Origin: Pedobacter zeaxanthinifaciens
Lineage (GTDB): Bacteria > Bacteroidota > Bacteroidia > Sphingobacteriales > Sphingobacteriaceae
DNA: 64,000 nucleotides
Reading direction: 5' to 3'
NCBI RefSeq assembly: GCF_003313335.1
Contig: NZ_QMHP01000003.1
Span: forward strand, 186,001 to 250,000
The notes under the pieces are model-generated. The model was not told the DNA's origin. It worked only from the letters and a program-made list of their open reading frames with translations, and searched no databases. A program made the position numbers and the translations under genes. Below, piece after piece: positions 8,529 through 17,443 of this stretch (its first letter is position 1; each line of letters opens with the position of its first letter).

Positions 8529-9421
8529 AGTTCATTTTCTGTTTTTCTGCCTATTAAACACTGTTCAAACATATACAGCAATATAGATTTTACGCATTTT
8601 ACATATTCATCATCTTTAATGTTTCCATATGCCGTTGTATATTGGTCGGTCAGATTATATAATCTCTCCTTGAAATTTCCTGAAAGTTTATTGTAATCAT
8701 TTATAACCCTTCTTTTTAGGGTATTAATCTCATCATCATTATAACCCGAAAGTATATTAGTAATCGTATTAAACTCCGCCATAACCAATACCATTTCCGA
8801 GTTCATCCCGTCCCAATCTTCCTGCTCAAAGTTGAGTTCGATTTTCCTTTGGGGAGGAACCAATGTTTTCCTGTCGAAATGCAGAGCCTTATCTTCTTCG
8901 TTTGAAGCGTTCAATAAATCATTGATGATTTCCTGAATATAGTCCTGTATAAAAAAGTTTTCAATCCCCAAATAGGCGGCGAGTTTTCTTTTTTTACTTG
9001 ATACAAGTTCATCAACAATAGAAAGGATTTGGTCTATGCCCCTTATCGAAGTATTGCCATCCAAAGACTGAATTAAGGTAAATTGCTCTGGTGATACCTC
9101 GTGATTTACATACATTTCCCAATTTGCAAATTTGTCTTTCCAGTTTTTCTGATATTTTTCAAAATCTCCTTCTTTTTTTGCTCCTCCTAAAACTTTTGTT
9201 TCAAAATCAGTTTTGTTATATTTTCTTGGTGCGTAACAAGCCAATATTTTTTGTTCGGGTAAAATAGTACCGTCATTGCCTTTATCCTTATTCCTTCTGA
9301 TTGGCGTATAGTTATCAACGCCATATTTCAAAAGAAACAGTTCATCAATAAATTCTTCGAACTCAAATCCTTCTTTGGATTGAATTTGCATTTTAAAAGC
9401 GTTCTTCAATAATTTATCCAT
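8525..9421 (-). CDS. ABC-3C system third (C-terminal) component
   Basis: About 298 residues from ATG at 9421; a longer frame starts at 9463 but would overlap the HTH gene by 35 bp, so the shorter start 7 bp after the HTH stop is preferred. The N-terminal part (GFEFEEFIDELFLLKYG, then KDKGNDGTILPEQKILACYAPRKY) looks like a divergent restriction-endonuclease fold in which Asp lies in GNDG but the usual QxK is altered. The C-terminal part, roughly residues 195-298, is all-helical and resembles the CTC domain of ABC-3C loci. It is the second gene of the operon. Its role as sensor or effector partner is inference. Confidence 0.68.
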   Translation of the reverse strand: MDKLLKNAFKMQIQSKEGFEFEEFIDELFLLKYGVDNYTPIRRNKDKGNDGTILPEQKILACYAPRKYNKTDFETKVLGGAKKEGDFEKYQKNWKDKFANWEMYVNHEVSPEQFTLIQSLDGNTSIRGIDQILSIVDELVSSKKRKLAAYLGIENFFIQDYIQEIINDLLNASNEEDKALHFDRKTLVPPQRKIELNFEQEDWDGMNSEMVLVMAEFNTITNILSGYNDDEINTLKRRVINDYNKLSGNFKERLYNLTDQYTTAYGNIKDDEYVKCVKSILLYMFEQCLIGRKTENEL

Positions 9422-9428
9422 ATACAAA

Positions 9429-9644
9429 TCAGAGTTCCAAGTTAATTTTAACCGTACCGTCAAATCCCTTTTCTACTATCTCTTTAAGGGTTTGAAGTTT
9501 GATATTATTGCCATAATCAGTTTCAACCTTAGAAATGTAACTCCTTTTCTTACCCACTTTTTGGGCTAATTGTTCTTGAGTTAGCTGTCTTTTTTCTCTG
9601 GCTTCCTTCAGCATTTCTCCAATATGTCTGCCTGATATTTTCAT
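9429..9644 (-). CDS. Xre-type HTH regulator of the ABC-3C operon
   Basis: Small 71-residue DNA-binding protein from ATG at 9644 (MKISGRHIGEMLKEAREKRQ). A classical Xre/Cro helix-turn-helix is visible: LTQEQLAQKVGKKRSYISKVE. A longer frame begins at 9791, but its first 49 residues are hydrophobic, unlike an Xre protein, and it would cross the promoter, so the internal start is chosen. It is the first gene of the AT-rich minus-strand operon and probably autoregulates it. Such Xre genes often lead defence operons. Confidence 0.8.
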   Translation of the reverse strand: MKISGRHIGEMLKEAREKRQLTQEQLAQKVGKKRSYISKVETDYGNNIKLQTLKEIVEKGFDGTVKINLEL

Positions 9645-9681
9645 CTCAAAAAGGATTAAAATTGACTTTATTATGAATATG

Positions 9682-9689
9682 CAAATGTA
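9682..9689 (-). promoter_or_regulatory. Bacteroidetes -7 promoter element for the ABC-3C operon
   Basis: Minus-strand TACATTTG fits the Bacteroidetes consensus TAnnTTTG. It lies 38 bp upstream of the HTH ATG at 9644, which implies a short leader. A clear -33 TTG was not seen. Confidence 0.45.
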
Positions 9690-9786
9690 ATTTAAAAGTT
9701 GCATTGAACCAACTGTAAATTGTAATAAAAGCATCCCATCATTTGTACTTCCGTTCTGGAAGTCCGCATCAACAAAGCCACTCACA

Positions 9787-9819
9787 GCCAAACACTTCCT
9801 CTGACTGCCACTTTACGGT
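9787..9819 (+). repeat. 20-bp-spaced direct repeat pair, site D
   Basis: GCCAAACACTTCC starts at 9787 and GCCACTTTACGGT at 9807, 20 bp apart, pointing toward traE 83 bp downstream. The second half resembles the second half of site C (ACGG end). Confidence 0.55.
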
Positions 9820-9901
9820 AACGCCTCTTTTTCCATAAGACATTTGTCCCGAAAGCTCGCAAGGTGCGGGATAAACAGTAACAAATTAATGTGTTTCAAT
9901 T

Positions 9902-10207
9902 ATGGAAAAACAAAGAAAAAAAGTTTTGCTGGCAGCCGTGGCGATGCTGTCAGGAATTGGTGCGTTCGCACAGGGAAACGGCTCGGCGGGTATCAACGAG
10001 GCTACCCAAATGGTAACCTCTTATTTCGACCCCGCAACGCAATTAATCTACGCCATCGGTGCGGTAGTCGGGTTAATCGGGGGCGTTAAAGTGTACAACA
10101 AGTTCAGTTCCGGCGACCCCGACACGAGCAAGACCGCAGCTTCGTGGTTTGGTGCGTGTATCTTCTTGATTGTAGCTGCAACTATCCTGCGTTCATTCTT
10201 CCTTTAA
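9902..10207 (+). CDS. traE: Conjugal transfer protein TraE (DUF4134)
   Basis: Inner-membrane protein of 101 residues, VirB2-pilin-like in size and layout. It has a signal peptide (KVLLAAVAMLSGIGAFAQG), then a first hydrophobic helix (LIYAIGAVVGLIGGVKVYNKF) and a second near the C-terminus (WFGACIFLIVAATILRSFFL). This matches DUF4134/TraE of CTnDOT-like operons. It is the first gene after the ABC-3C cargo, 12 bp before traF, and site D lies in its leader. The frame beginning at 9844 in another register is a shadow. Confidence 0.87.
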   Translation: MEKQRKKVLLAAVAMLSGIGAFAQGNGSAGINEATQMVTSYFDPATQLIYAIGAVVGLIGGVKVYNKFSSGDPDTSKTAASWFGACIFLIVAATILRSFFL

Positions 10208-10218
10208 TACTTTGCCTT

Positions 10219-10548
10219 ATGAATTACAACATCAACAAAGGGATCGGCAGAACGGTGGAATTTAAAGGACTGAAAGCACAGTACCTCTTCATTTTCGCAG
10301 GCGGGCTGCTCGGTACACTTATCCTCGTGATGATACTGTATATGGCAGGCATAAACTCTTACTTCTGCCTGTTTCTCGGAGCAGGCGGAGCTTCGCTCAT
10401 TGTATGGCAAACCTTTTCGCTGAACCGAAAATACGGCGAACACGGATTGATGAAAATCGCAGCCAATAAAAGGCATCCCCGCTACATCATCTGCCGCAAG
10501 CCTGTACACCGCTATTTAAAATTCACGCCTAAACAGAATGCCGTATGA
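10219..10548 (+). CDS. traF: Conjugal transfer protein TraF (DUF4133)
   Basis: Small inner-membrane protein of 109 residues, VirB3-like. The true start is ATG at 10219 (MNYNINKGIGRTVEFKGL), 11 bp after traE; the longer frame from 10144 lies inside traE and is rejected. There are two adjacent membrane helices (YLFIFAGGLLGTLILVMILYM and the following YFCLFLGAGGASLIVW) and a basic C-terminus. The last four bases overlap the ATG of traG, typical of VirB3-VirB4 coupling. Confidence 0.86.
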   Translation: MNYNINKGIGRTVEFKGLKAQYLFIFAGGLLGTLILVMILYMAGINSYFCLFLGAGGASLIVWQTFSLNRKYGEHGLMKIAANKRHPRYIICRKPVHRYLKFTPKQNAV

Positions 10549-13049
10549 GAAATGTAGCAAAGACCACCACACTGGAAATTAAATTTCCGTTGTTGGCAGT
10601 AGAGTACAACTGCATCCTTTCCAAAGATGCGGACATTACCGCCTGCTTTGAAGTGCGTTTGCCGGAACTGTTCACAGTAGCTTCTGCGGAATACGAAGCC
10701 ATTCACTCCGCCTGGCACAAGGCTATCAAAACTCTGCCTGATTTTACGGTCATTCACAAACAGGATTGGTACATCAAGGAAAGCTATGCGCCCGATTTGG
10801 CAATCGAAGACCAAAGTTTTTTATCGAAGTCTTATCAACGCCATTTCAACGAGCGACCGTTCCTGAACCACTATTGTTACCTATTCTTAACGAAGACTAC
10901 TAAGGAAAGAATGCGGATGCAAAGCAACTTCAGTTCGCTTTGCAAAGGCACACTGATACCAAAGGAAATCAGGAATAAAGAAACGATACAACGCTTTATG
11001 GAGGCGGTCGCCCAGTTTGAGCGTATCGTGAACGATAGCGGTTTTGTAACCCTGAAACGACTGACCGAAGATGAAATCATCGGCACAGAAGATACACAGG
11101 GATTACTGGAACAGTACCTCACGTTATCGAGGGGAGCCGGAACACCAATGCAGGACATCGCACTCGGAAACGAAGAGGTACGCATCGGCAACAAAAGGTT
11201 AAGCCTGCATACCCTTTCAGATACGGACGACCTGCCCGGAACGGTATCGGCTGATACCCGTTTTGAAAAGCTATCTACCGACCGTAGTGACTGCCGCCTG
11301 TCATTCGCCGCACCTGTGGGCTTGTTGTTAAGCTGCAACCACATTTACAATCAGTACATTTTCTTAGATAACAGCGAAGACAACCTGCAAAAGTTTGAGA
11401 AGTCCGCAAGGAATATGCACTCACTCGCAAGGTACAGCCGTGCCAATCAAATCAACAAAGAGTGGATAGAAAAGTACCTGAACGAAGCCCACAGCTTCGG
11501 GCTGTCTTCTGTACGTGCGCACTTCAACATTATGGCTTGGTCGGAAGACCCTGCGGAACTGAAGCAGCTAAAGAACGATTGCGGTAGTGCGTTGGCACTG
11601 ATGGAATGCAAGCCTCGCCACAACACAACAGACGTAGCCACATTGTATTGGGCGGGAATGCCGGGCAATGCGGGCGACTTTCCGAGTGAGGAAAGTTTTT
11701 ACACTTTTATTGAACCTGCGTTGTGTTTCTTCACGGAAGAAACCAACTACCACAATTCGCCCTCGCCGTTCGGTATCAAGATGGCTGACAGGCTTACAGG
11801 AAAGCCTATCCATTTGGATATTTCCGACCTGCCTATGAAGCGTGGTATCATTACGAACCGGAACAAGTTTATACTTGGTCCATCGGGTTCGGGCAAGTCG
11901 TTCTTCACGAACCATATGGTACGGCAGTATTACGAACAGGGCGCACACGTACTGTTGGTAGATACGGGTAATTCCTATCAGGGCTTATGCGAACTCATCA
12001 AAGGAAAGACCAAAGGCGAAGACGGTGTTTACTTCACTTATACCGAAGATAACCCGATTGCCTTTAACCCTTTCTATACCGATGATGGCGTGTTCGACAT
12101 TGAGAAGCGGGAAAGTATCAAAACCCTGATACTGACCTTATGGAAACGTGACGATGAGCCGCCAACCCGTTCAGAAGAAGTTGCCCTTTCCAATGCGGTA
12201 AGCGGTTATATCGAACGTATCAAAACGGAAGATGTTTATCCGTCATTCAACGGTTTCTATGAGTATGTAAAAGGCGACTACCGCAAGGTACTGGAAGAAA
12301 AGCAGGTCAGGGAAAAGGACTTTGACATTGCCAACTTCCTGAACGTACTCGAACCCTATTACAAGGGTGGCGAATATGATTACCTGCTGAACTCCAACAA
12401 GCAGTTAGACCTGCTTTCCAAACGCTTTATCGTGTTTGAGATTGATGCGATTAAAGACCACAAAATCCTCTTTCCCATTGTGACCATCATCATTATGGAG
12501 GTGTTCATCAACAAGATGCGCCGATTGAAAGGTATTCGCAAGCTCATCCTGATAGAAGAAGCTTGGAAAGCAATAGCCAAAGAAGGGATGGCAGAATACA
12601 TCAAGTACTTGTTTAAGACCGTCCGCAAATTCTTCGGAGAAGCGATTGTCGTAACACAGGAGGTTGACGACATCATCCAGTCGCCCATTGTGAAGGAAAG
12701 TATCATCAACAACTCCGACTGTAAAATCCTGCTTGACCAACGCAAGTATATGAACAAGTTTGATGATATACAGGCGATGTTGGGGCTTACTGACAAAGAA
12801 AAAGGGCAGGTACTTTCCATCAATATGAACAACGATGCAAGCCGACTTTACAAAGAGGTTTGGATTGGCTTAGGTGGTACGCACTCGGCAGTCTATGCCA
12901 CCGAAGTTAGTTTGGAGGAATACCTCGCCTACACGACCGAAGAAACCGAAAAAATGGAAGTGATGCAGCTTGCTGCTGAACTGGACGGCAATGTAGAACT
13001 CGCCATTAAGCATATCGCAATGCAAAGGCGGGACAATTCAAATCAATAG
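10545..13049 (+). CDS. traG: Conjugation ATPase TraG (VirB4-like)
   Basis: Large cytoplasmic ATPase of 834 residues that powers assembly of the type IV secretion channel. The N-terminal 400 residues form the VirB4-specific domain. Walker A GPSGSGKS is near residue 445, Walker B appears as KLILIEEAWKAI near residue 665, and a further conserved stretch EAIVVTQEVDDIIQS follows. Length and order match CTnDOT TraG. Start overlaps traF by 4 bp; traI follows after 28 bp. Confidence 0.93.
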   Translation: MRNVAKTTTLEIKFPLLAVEYNCILSKDADITACFEVRLPELFTVASAEYEAIHSAWHKAIKTLPDFTVIHKQDWYIKESYAPDLAIEDQSFLSKSYQRHFNERPFLNHYCYLFLTKTTKERMRMQSNFSSLCKGTLIPKEIRNKETIQRFMEAVAQFERIVNDSGFVTLKRLTEDEIIGTEDTQGLLEQYLTLSRGAGTPMQDIALGNEEVRIGNKRLSLHTLSDTDDLPGTVSADTRFEKLSTDRSDCRLSFAAPVGLLLSCNHIYNQYIFLDNSEDNLQKFEKSARNMHSLARYSRANQINKEWIEKYLNEAHSFGLSSVRAHFNIMAWSEDPAELKQLKNDCGSALALMECKPRHNTTDVATLYWAGMPGNAGDFPSEESFYTFIEPALCFFTEETNYHNSPSPFGIKMADRLTGKPIHLDISDLPMKRGIITNRNKFILGPSGSGKSFFTNHMVRQYYEQGAHVLLVDTGNSYQGLCELIKGKTKGEDGVYFTYTEDNPIAFNPFYTDDGVFDIEKRESIKTLILTLWKRDDEPPTRSEEVALSNAVSGYIERIKTEDVYPSFNGFYEYVKGDYRKVLEEKQVREKDFDIANFLNVLEPYYKGGEYDYLLNSNKQLDLLSKRFIVFEIDAIKDHKILFPIVTIIIMEVFINKMRRLKGIRKLILIEEAWKAIAKEGMAEYIKYLFKTVRKFFGEAIVVTQEVDDIIQSPIVKESIINNSDCKILLDQRKYMNKFDDIQAMLGLTDKEKGQVLSINMNNDASRLYKEVWIGLGGTHSAVYATEVSLEEYLAYTTEETEKMEVMQLAAELDGNVELAIKHIAMQRRDNSNQ

Positions 13050-13077
13050 TCATTAACAATTTAAAAATTCAGAAACA

Positions 13078-13710
13078 ATGAAAAAAGTATTGTATCTGGT
13101 GTGTACGGCACTGATGCTCGCCGTAGCACCGTCAGCAAAAGCCCAGTGGGTTGTAACCGACCCGGCTAATTTGGCTTCGGGCATTATCAACTCTGCAAAC
13201 GAAATCGTGCAGACTTCTTCCACCGTAAGCAACGTGATAAAGAACTTCAACGAAGTGAAGAAAGTGTACGAGCAGGGCAAGGAATACTACGACAAGCTGA
13301 AAGCCATCAACAACCTTGTAAAAGATGCCCGTAAGGTGCAGCAAACGGTATTGTTGGTCGGGGATGTGTCCGAAATGTACGTGCAGAATTTTGGCAAGAT
13401 GATGAACGACCCAAATTTCACACCGCAGGAATTGGTCGCTATCGGCAACGGTTATTCTGCACTGCTTAATGAAAGTACCGAACTGCTAAAAGAGTTGAAG
13501 CAGATTATAACCGCCACAGACCTTTCACTCAATGACAAAGAGCGTATGGATGTTATTGACCGTGTGTACAAAGAGGTAAAGGATTACCACAGCCTTGTAC
13601 GTTACTACACCAACAAAAACATTTCTGTAAGCTACCTAAGAGCGAAAAAGAAAAACGATGCCCAAAGAGTGCTTGAACTCTACGGAACTGCTAACCAAAA
13701 ATACTGGTAA
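13078..13710 (+). CDS. traI: Conjugal transfer protein TraI (DUF4141)
   Basis: Secreted/periplasmic protein of 210 residues with a clear signal peptide (KKVLYLVCTALMLAVAPSAKAQW). The mature part is helical, with long amphipathic segments suggestive of a VirB5-like minor pilus or adapter protein. Recognised as DUF4141 from the N-terminal pattern QWVVTDPANLASGIINSANEI. It lies between traG and traJ as in CTnDOT, with traJ 3 bp downstream. The VirB5 analogy is inference. Confidence 0.85.
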   Translation: MKKVLYLVCTALMLAVAPSAKAQWVVTDPANLASGIINSANEIVQTSSTVSNVIKNFNEVKKVYEQGKEYYDKLKAINNLVKDARKVQQTVLLVGDVSEMYVQNFGKMMNDPNFTPQELVAIGNGYSALLNESTELLKELKQIITATDLSLNDKERMDVIDRVYKEVKDYHSLVRYYTNKNISVSYLRAKKKNDAQRVLELYGTANQKYW

Positions 13711-13713
13711 ACT

Positions 13714-14709
13714 ATGGAATGGGATAATCTTCACGAACTCCTGCGGTCGCTTTATGATGATATGATGCCACTTGCAGGCGATATGGCGGCAGTTGCTAAG
13801 GGTTTGGCGGGATTGGGAGCATTGTTCTATGTGGCATTAAAGGTTTGGCAGGCTTTAAGCCGTGCCGAACCTATTGATATGTTCCCTTTGCTGCGCCCGT
13901 TTGCTTTGGGGCTTTGTATTATGTTCTTCCCAACCATTGTACTGGGAACCATAAATGCGGTATTAAGCCCGGTGGTGGTAGGAACCCACCAAATACTCGA
14001 AGACCAGGTGCTTGACCTCAACAAGCTGCAACAGCAGAAAGACCAGTTGGAATACGAGGCAATGGTCAGGAACCCCGAAACCGCCTATATGGTATCAGAC
14101 GAAGAGTTTGATAAAAAACTGGACGAACTGGGATGGTCGCCCTCCGACATTGGTACGATGGCGGGTATGTATATGGACAGGCAAGCCTACAAGATAGAGA
14201 AAGCCTTAAAAGATTGGTTTCGCAATCTATTGGAAATACTCTTTCAGGCGGCGGCTTTGGTCATTGATACCATACGAACGTTTTTCCTGATAGTCCTGTC
14301 CATACTCGGACCAATAGCCTTTGCTATTTCCGTATGGGATGGCTTTCAGTCCACGCTCACGCAATGGCTCACGAGGTACGTCAGCGTTTACCTGTGGCTT
14401 CCCGTTTCGGATTTGTTCAGCTCAATGTTGGCAAGAATACAATCCCTCATTTTAGAAAGGGATATAGCAATGCTTGCCGACCCCACCTATATACCTGATA
14501 CAAGCAATACCGTGTACATCATCTTTATGATTATCGGCATCATCGGGTACTTCACTATCCCGACCGTAACAGGTTGGGTAATCCAAGCCGGAGGCGCAGG
14601 AAACTTTACCCGCAATGTAAACTCCACAGCAATGAAAGCCGGAAACATCGCCGGAGCAGGCGCAGGCTCAACAGTTGGAAACATCGGCGGTAAACTGATG
14701 AATAAATAA
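13714..14709 (+). CDS. traJ: Conjugal transfer protein TraJ (VirB6-like membrane protein)
   Basis: Polytopic inner-membrane protein of 331 residues. Hydrophobic helices occur around residues 20-45, 60-90, 175-215 and 265-300, with charged linkers (DKKLDELGWSPSDIGTMAGMYM). The central stretch IRTFFLIVLSILGPIAFAISVWDGFQ is typical of VirB6/TrbL-type channel proteins. The glycine-rich C-terminus is also usual for this family. Spacing (3 bp after traI, 19 bp before traK) supports one operon. Confidence 0.87.
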   Translation: MEWDNLHELLRSLYDDMMPLAGDMAAVAKGLAGLGALFYVALKVWQALSRAEPIDMFPLLRPFALGLCIMFFPTIVLGTINAVLSPVVVGTHQILEDQVLDLNKLQQQKDQLEYEAMVRNPETAYMVSDEEFDKKLDELGWSPSDIGTMAGMYMDRQAYKIEKALKDWFRNLLEILFQAAALVIDTIRTFFLIVLSILGPIAFAISVWDGFQSTLTQWLTRYVSVYLWLPVSDLFSSMLARIQSLILERDIAMLADPTYIPDTSNTVYIIFMIIGIIGYFTIPTVTGWVIQAGGAGNFTRNVNSTAMKAGNIAGAGAGSTVGNIGGKLMNK

Positions 14710-14728
14710 ACATTAATCATTCTAAAAA

Positions 14729-15352
14729 ATGGAATTTAAAACGCTAAGAAATATCGAAAACAGCTTTAGGCAGATAAGATTATATGCCATTGTGTTTGCG
14801 GTTCTCTGCATTAGCGTGGTAGGTTACGCCGTATGGCGTTCCTACCGCTTTGCAGAAGAACAACGCCAAAAAATCTATGTACTGGATAATGGCAAATCCC
14901 TGATGCTTGCTTTATCGCAGGATGCGAGCATCAACCGCCCCGTAGAAGCAAGGGAACACGTCAGGAGATTTCACGAACTGTTCTTTACGCTTGCTCCCGA
15001 CAAGAACGCTATTGAAAGCAATATGAAACGTGCGTTCAACCTTGCCGATAAAAGTGCTTTCGATTACTACAAAGACTTGTCGGAAAAGGGCTATTACAGC
15101 CGTATCATTTCAGGGAATGTGCAGCAACGCATAGAGGTGGATAGTGTCGTGTGCAACTTCGACAATTACCCGTATGCAGTGCGCACCTATGCCAAACAGT
15201 TCATTATCCGGTCAAGCAATGTAACCAGGCGAAACCTGATTACTTCCTGCTATCTCGTCAACTCCGTTCGTTCCGACAATAATCCGCAGGGCTTCAATAT
15301 TGAAAAATTTGCAGTCGTGGAAAATAAGGATATAGAGGTTATCGAACGCTAA
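14729..15352 (+). CDS. traK: Conjugal transfer protein TraK (VirB8-like)
   Basis: Bitopic inner-membrane protein of 207 residues. A short cytoplasmic segment is followed by one transmembrane helix (YAIVFAVLCISVVGYAVW) and a periplasmic domain of about 165 residues with the VirB8/NTF2-like pattern (HVRRFHELFFTLAPDKNAIESNMKRAFNLAD). This scaffold protein is expected to bind TraM and TraN. It follows traJ by 19 bp. Confidence 0.87.
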   Translation: MEFKTLRNIENSFRQIRLYAIVFAVLCISVVGYAVWRSYRFAEEQRQKIYVLDNGKSLMLALSQDASINRPVEAREHVRRFHELFFTLAPDKNAIESNMKRAFNLADKSAFDYYKDLSEKGYYSRIISGNVQQRIEVDSVVCNFDNYPYAVRTYAKQFIIRSSNVTRRNLITSCYLVNSVRSDNNPQGFNIEKFAVVENKDIEVIER

Positions 15353-15364
15353 AAAAACAATCTT

Positions 15365-15793
15365 ATGGAAGCATTATCAGATTTAAGCACGTTCGCAAAA
15401 ATCCTTACTGATAAAGGATATAACGGGTATTTCCATACGCAGGGAGCGTATGCCGGAAAGCTGAAAGACAGCATCAGCGAATACCTCGAAAACTGCCAAA
15501 AAGGTGCAGATACTTTGCCTAAGCAGGACTTACTGCTGACAGGCTACCTGCAATGGTCGGGCGATGACAATCCCCGTGTAGAATGCAGTATGTGGGTAAA
15601 GTACCTGAATGGCAAATTCTCATTGAGCCGTATGGAGGTAGCGAAGAAAGACGGCTTTGGGCAACTGCTCAAAAAATCGGAACTAGCAAACTTGTCCGTA
15701 ATGTCCGCACCCAAATTAACGGAAGCGGTCGCAATGGTAAATGATGCACCGAAGCAACAGGCGGGTAAAAGTCCTAAGCGTTTCAAGCTATAA
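15365..15793 (+). CDS. Conserved-looking hypothetical protein between traK and traL
   Basis: A 142-residue soluble protein with no signal peptide or membrane helix. I do not recognise a family. It is lysine-rich and globular, with AKILTDKGYNGYFHTQGAYAGKLKDSISEYLENC and WVKYLNGKFSLSRMEV as the most distinctive stretches, and ends in a basic tail (KSPKRFKL). It lies 12 bp after traK and 17 bp before traL in the same direction. CTnDOT does not carry a gene here in the standard order as I know it, so it is an accessory insertion in the core transfer operon. Confidence 0.8.
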   Translation: MEALSDLSTFAKILTDKGYNGYFHTQGAYAGKLKDSISEYLENCQKGADTLPKQDLLLTGYLQWSGDDNPRVECSMWVKYLNGKFSLSRMEVAKKDGFGQLLKKSELANLSVMSAPKLTEAVAMVNDAPKQQAGKSPKRFKL

Positions 15794-15810
15794 CACAAAA
15801 TAGTAAGGCT

Positions 15811-16095
15811 ATGAAAAAATTAAGAGCAAATATGGACAGGTACTTTGACAAGTTGGACGACCGTTGGCGGGCATTGCCCTTACGCAAGCAGCACCAATAT
15901 ACGCTGTACTTCTTTGTGGGTTATCTGCTGCTTACCGTAGCAGTCATTGGCAAAGTGATGTACGATACCTCAAAGTCCGGTAACGGTATGGTCATAGAGC
16001 ATATCGAAAACCCTGTTCTCAAAAGTAAAAATCCTGCAAGGTTGCAGGATAGTGTATCAACAATTTTAAAAAATCAGATTTATGAAAGAAAATGA
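15811..16095 (+). CDS. traL: Conjugal transfer protein TraL (DUF3989)
   Basis: Small membrane protein of 94 residues with a cytoplasmic basic N-terminus (RWRALPLRKQHQ), a single transmembrane helix (YTLYFFVGYLLLTVAVIGKVMY) and a periplasmic tail. Position, size and the pattern FDKLDDRWRALP fit TraL/DUF3989. The last 14 bases overlap the start of traM, so translation is likely coupled. Confidence 0.83.
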   Translation: MKKLRANMDRYFDKLDDRWRALPLRKQHQYTLYFFVGYLLLTVAVIGKVMYDTSKSGNGMVIEHIENPVLKSKNPARLQDSVSTILKNQIYERK

Positions 16096-17419
16096 AAAAA
16101 GGGTCAGCTTTATCGTTGAGGGAGAAGACCAAAACGGAGCATCAAATCTGCCGGATAATAAAAAGAGTAATAAAGAAAAGCTCAAAAAGCCAATCATATT
16201 CCTTTTGATGGGTGTGGTATTTCTTGGCTGTATGTACCTCATATTTAAACCGTCCGAAGATAAAAAGGCGGTAGAGAACATCGGACTGAACGATGCCGTG
16301 CCGCAGGCTACCGGAGCAGGAATGCCCGACGATAAAAGCAAGGCGTATGAGCAGGAAATGCTCGAACGCAAAGAGCAGGAAAAGCGCAATGCGCTGACCA
16401 CGCTTTCTGATTATTGGAATACTGAAGACAGTGCATCTGCTGACAATGAAGATAGTTTACCTGAAGAAAACGAAAGCAACGGTTTAGGCGGTAGTGGCAG
16501 AACTTCAGGGCGACAAGGCAATCCTGCATTGAACAGTTACCGGAATGCACAAAGCACACTGGGTTCATTCTATCAGGACAATAATTCTGAAACAATGGAA
16601 TTGCGTAAGCAAGTGGACGAACTTAAAGCAAAGTTGTCGGAAAAAGATGTGCCACCTGTGGCCACCGTTGACGACCAACTCAAATTAATGGAGAAATCCT
16701 ATGAAATGGCAGCAAAGTATCTTCCGCAAAACAACAATGCCGGAAATGCTGCTCCTGCCAATGGTGCTGCTCCGGGTGCTGCGGGTGCAAATCAAAAAGA
16801 GCAATTTGTATCGTTCATACCAACAAGAAAGAATATTGTTTCAGCCCTATACCGTGAACCGTCAGACAGTGCCTTTGCAGCCGATTGGAGCCAAACCAAA
16901 AACCGTGGGTTCTATACCGCAGGTTCTATTGAACAGGCAGTACAGCCTAAAAACAGTATCAAAGCCTGTGTACACGAAGCCCAAACGGTAGTTGGCGAAA
17001 CGGGTGTGCGCTTACGACTGTTAGAGCCTGCCAAAACTCCGCAACGTACCATCACCAAAGGGACGATTGTAACGGCTAATGCCAAATTTCAGAACGGCAG
17101 GCTGCAATTAAAAGTTACCTCCGTAGAACTGGAGGGCAATATCATCCCGGTAGATATAACCATTTACGATTTGGACGGGCAGCAAGGCTTATACGTTCCG
17201 TATTCGCCGGAAATGAACGCCCTTACCGAAATGGCGGGTAATATGAGCCAAACAGGTGGAACCAGTGTAATGCTTACGCAGAATGCCGGACAGCAGGTTG
17301 CCGCAGACCTAAGCCGTGGCGTAGTACAGGGTATTTCGGGCTATTTCGCCAAGAAAGTACGAACGCCAAAGGTTACGCTGAAAGCGGGCTATCAGGTCTT
17401 CCTCGTATCGAAAAAATAA
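16082..17419 (+). CDS. traM: Conjugal transfer protein TraM (VirB10-like)
   Basis: Protein of 445 residues spanning the inner membrane once (KPIIFLLMGVVFLGCMYLIF, near residue 40). A long proline/alanine/asparagine-rich flexible region follows, including a helical segment (MELRKQVDELKAKLSEKD). The C-terminal domain (about residue 290 on; VVGETGVRLRLLEPAKTPQRTI) is the TraM_C/VirB10 beta-barrel type that links inner and outer membrane parts of the channel. Starts inside the end of traL. Confidence 0.88.
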   Translation: MKENEKRVSFIVEGEDQNGASNLPDNKKSNKEKLKKPIIFLLMGVVFLGCMYLIFKPSEDKKAVENIGLNDAVPQATGAGMPDDKSKAYEQEMLERKEQEKRNALTTLSDYWNTEDSASADNEDSLPEENESNGLGGSGRTSGRQGNPALNSYRNAQSTLGSFYQDNNSETMELRKQVDELKAKLSEKDVPPVATVDDQLKLMEKSYEMAAKYLPQNNNAGNAAPANGAAPGAAGANQKEQFVSFIPTRKNIVSALYREPSDSAFAADWSQTKNRGFYTAGSIEQAVQPKNSIKACVHEAQTVVGETGVRLRLLEPAKTPQRTITKGTIVTANAKFQNGRLQLKVTSVELEGNIIPVDITIYDLDGQQGLYVPYSPEMNALTEMAGNMSQTGGTSVMLTQNAGQQVAADLSRGVVQGISGYFAKKVRTPKVTLKAGYQVFLVSKK

Positions 17420-17443
17420 TGTTGAACTCAAATAATTAAAACA

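Noticed and set aside
9645..9791. N-terminal extension of the Xre regulator
   Set aside because: The extra residues are hydrophobic and cross the -7 promoter element; the ATG at 9644 gives a standard Xre protein.
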